A DNA stretch of 27,328 bases. Source: Firm-04 sp045628085. Lineage in GTDB: Bacteria; Bacillota; Clostridia; Oscillospirales; Ruminococcaceae. Position numbers and translations under genes: made by a program. Shown here piece after piece: positions 26,722 to 27,328 of the stretch. The stretch is taken from positions 1-27,328 of the forward strand of contig JAZQOZ010000212.1 of assembly GCA_045628085.1 (NCBI GenBank), read 5' to 3'. The notes beneath the pieces are model-generated. The model was given only the letters and a program-made list of their open reading frames with translations. It did no database searches and was not told the DNA's origin. Each line of letters opens with the position of its first letter. Position 1 is the first letter of the stretch.

Positions 26722-27230
26722 ATCTGATCTCCTTCCTCCAGCGCGGCACGCAGCTTTTTCAGCGCACGCCGCCAGCATCGGTATACGGCAGGGAGTGAGC
26801 ATTGCATCGCGGCGGAGATCTCCGCAAAGGACAGCTCTGCGTCCGTCCGTAACAGAACAGCGGCGCGTTCCTTGTCCGTCAGCGTATCGAGCGCCTGCCG
26901 GATCGCGGCTTGCAGCAGCAGATCAGCCGATTCTGCCGGAACGGAATCCGTCAGCGGTTCCGGTTTCTGCCGCCGGACTGCGTCGATCGCAAGATTCTGC
27001 GTCATGCGAAATATCCATGCACGCGGCTTTTTGACCGATTCTTCGGGCGGCTTTCGCCATATCCGCAGGAAAACCTCCTGCGTGATATCCTCCGCCTGCT
27101 CCTTGCTCTGCGTGATGCGGAAGGCGATCGCATAGACCGGCTTTCCGAGCGCATCATAAAGCGCGGCAAAGGCATCTGCATCCCCCGAACGGATACGCTG
27201 TAGGATTTCCTGAAGCTCCGCTTGTTTCAT
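26718..27230 (-). CDS. ECF-type RNA polymerase sigma factor
   Basis: The 170-residue sigma-70 family protein has only regions 2 and 4. Region 2 (about 10-90) includes the core-binding AEDITQEVFLRIWRK and the DNA-melting RAWIFRMTQNLAIDAVRR. Region 4 (about 110-160) includes LTDKERAAVLLR and the recognition helix FAEISAAMQCSLPAVYRCWR. GGGAGG precedes the ATG by a short gap. It directs RNA polymerase to its own promoters, usually in response to an envelope signal. Its stop overlaps the start of the downstream membrane protein by four bases, so the two are made together. A 12-bp palindrome lies in its upstream region. Confidence 0.93.
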   Translation of the reverse strand: MKQAELQEILQRIRSGDADAFAALYDALGKPVYAIAFRITQSKEQAEDITQEVFLRIWRKPPEESVKKPRAWIFRMTQNLAIDAVRRQKPEPLTDSVPAESADLLLQAAIRQALDTLTDKERAAVLLRTDAELSFAEISAAMQCSLPAVYRCWRRALKKLRAALEEGDQI

Positions 27231-27251
27231 TCGGCGCTCCTCCCTTCTTAT

Positions 27252-27263
27252 CAGAACGTTCTG
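27252..27263. promoter_or_regulatory. Palindrome upstream of the sigma factor gene
   Basis: CAGAACGTTCTG is a perfect 12-bp palindrome centred about 27 bases before the sigma factor start codon. The position suits an operator, but chance occurrence of a 12-bp palindrome cannot be excluded. Confidence 0.3.
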
Positions 27264-27292
27264 TATCTATGACGGACAGACATACTGTTTTT

Positions 27293-27320
27293 TTGTGCCG
27301 CATTGCAAATATTGTATAAT
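27293..27320 (+). promoter_or_regulatory. Possible plus-strand promoter leading out of the window
   Basis: TTGTGC (27293-27298) and TATAAT (27315-27320) are spaced by 16 bases and point toward a gene beyond the window. The -35 match is partial. No gene is visible to support it. Confidence 0.35.
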
Positions 27321-27328
27321 ATGTCAAT

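Overview
This window looks like a core chromosomal segment of an anaerobic Gram-positive Clostridia member. A Ruminococcus-like member of the Oscillospiraceae is my best guess. The reasons are strong AGGAGG-type ribosome binding sites before nearly every gene, a two-subunit PyrD/PyrK dihydroorotate dehydrogenase, a fermentative bifunctional AdhE, Na+-translocating decarboxylase subunits, a BspA-type surface protein and intrinsic terminators with consensus sigma-A promoters. The genus is inference from gene content, not from a search.

Layout. Bases 1-412 are gene-free and rich in inverted repeats. Then, on the minus strand, come pyrB (fused to a PyrI-type zinc domain) preceded by asnB, with an intrinsic terminator between them. 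A plus-strand tRNA-Leu(CAA) with its own promoter and terminator follows. Next is a minus-strand fermentation block, read as oadG - oadB - adhE - small-molecule kinase. A GNAT acetyltransferase, a broken second GNAT, and trmL-degV follow. A 57-residue plus-strand protein is convergent with the minus-strand operon pyrF-pyrK-pyrD-histidine phosphatase-ruvX. The rpoB/rpoC pair is on the plus strand and is followed by a surface-anchored leucine-rich-repeat protein. The window ends with a minus-strand pair, an ECF-type sigma factor translationally coupled to a single-pass membrane protein of unknown function.

How the parts work together. pyrB, pyrF, pyrK and pyrD are four pyrimidine biosynthesis genes in two clusters. 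OadG/OadB and AdhE suggest coupling of sodium-motive decarboxylation to NADH disposal through ethanol, although no carboxyltransferase or biotin carrier is present here. rpoBC stands outside its usual ribosomal-protein neighbourhood, with its own promoter and a structured leader.

Most worth a second look: (1) a five-cysteine CX2C-X5-CX2CX2C insertion in RpoC; (2) a consensus minus-strand promoter and strong terminator that would make a roughly 127-nt RNA across the rpoB promoter; (3) the PyrB-PyrI zinc-domain fusion; (4) terminators shortly upstream of pyrB and adhE with no promoter after them, suggesting attenuation; (5) the sigma factor paired with an oppositely oriented membrane protein; (6) an 87% identical 69-bp intergenic repeat in two copies.
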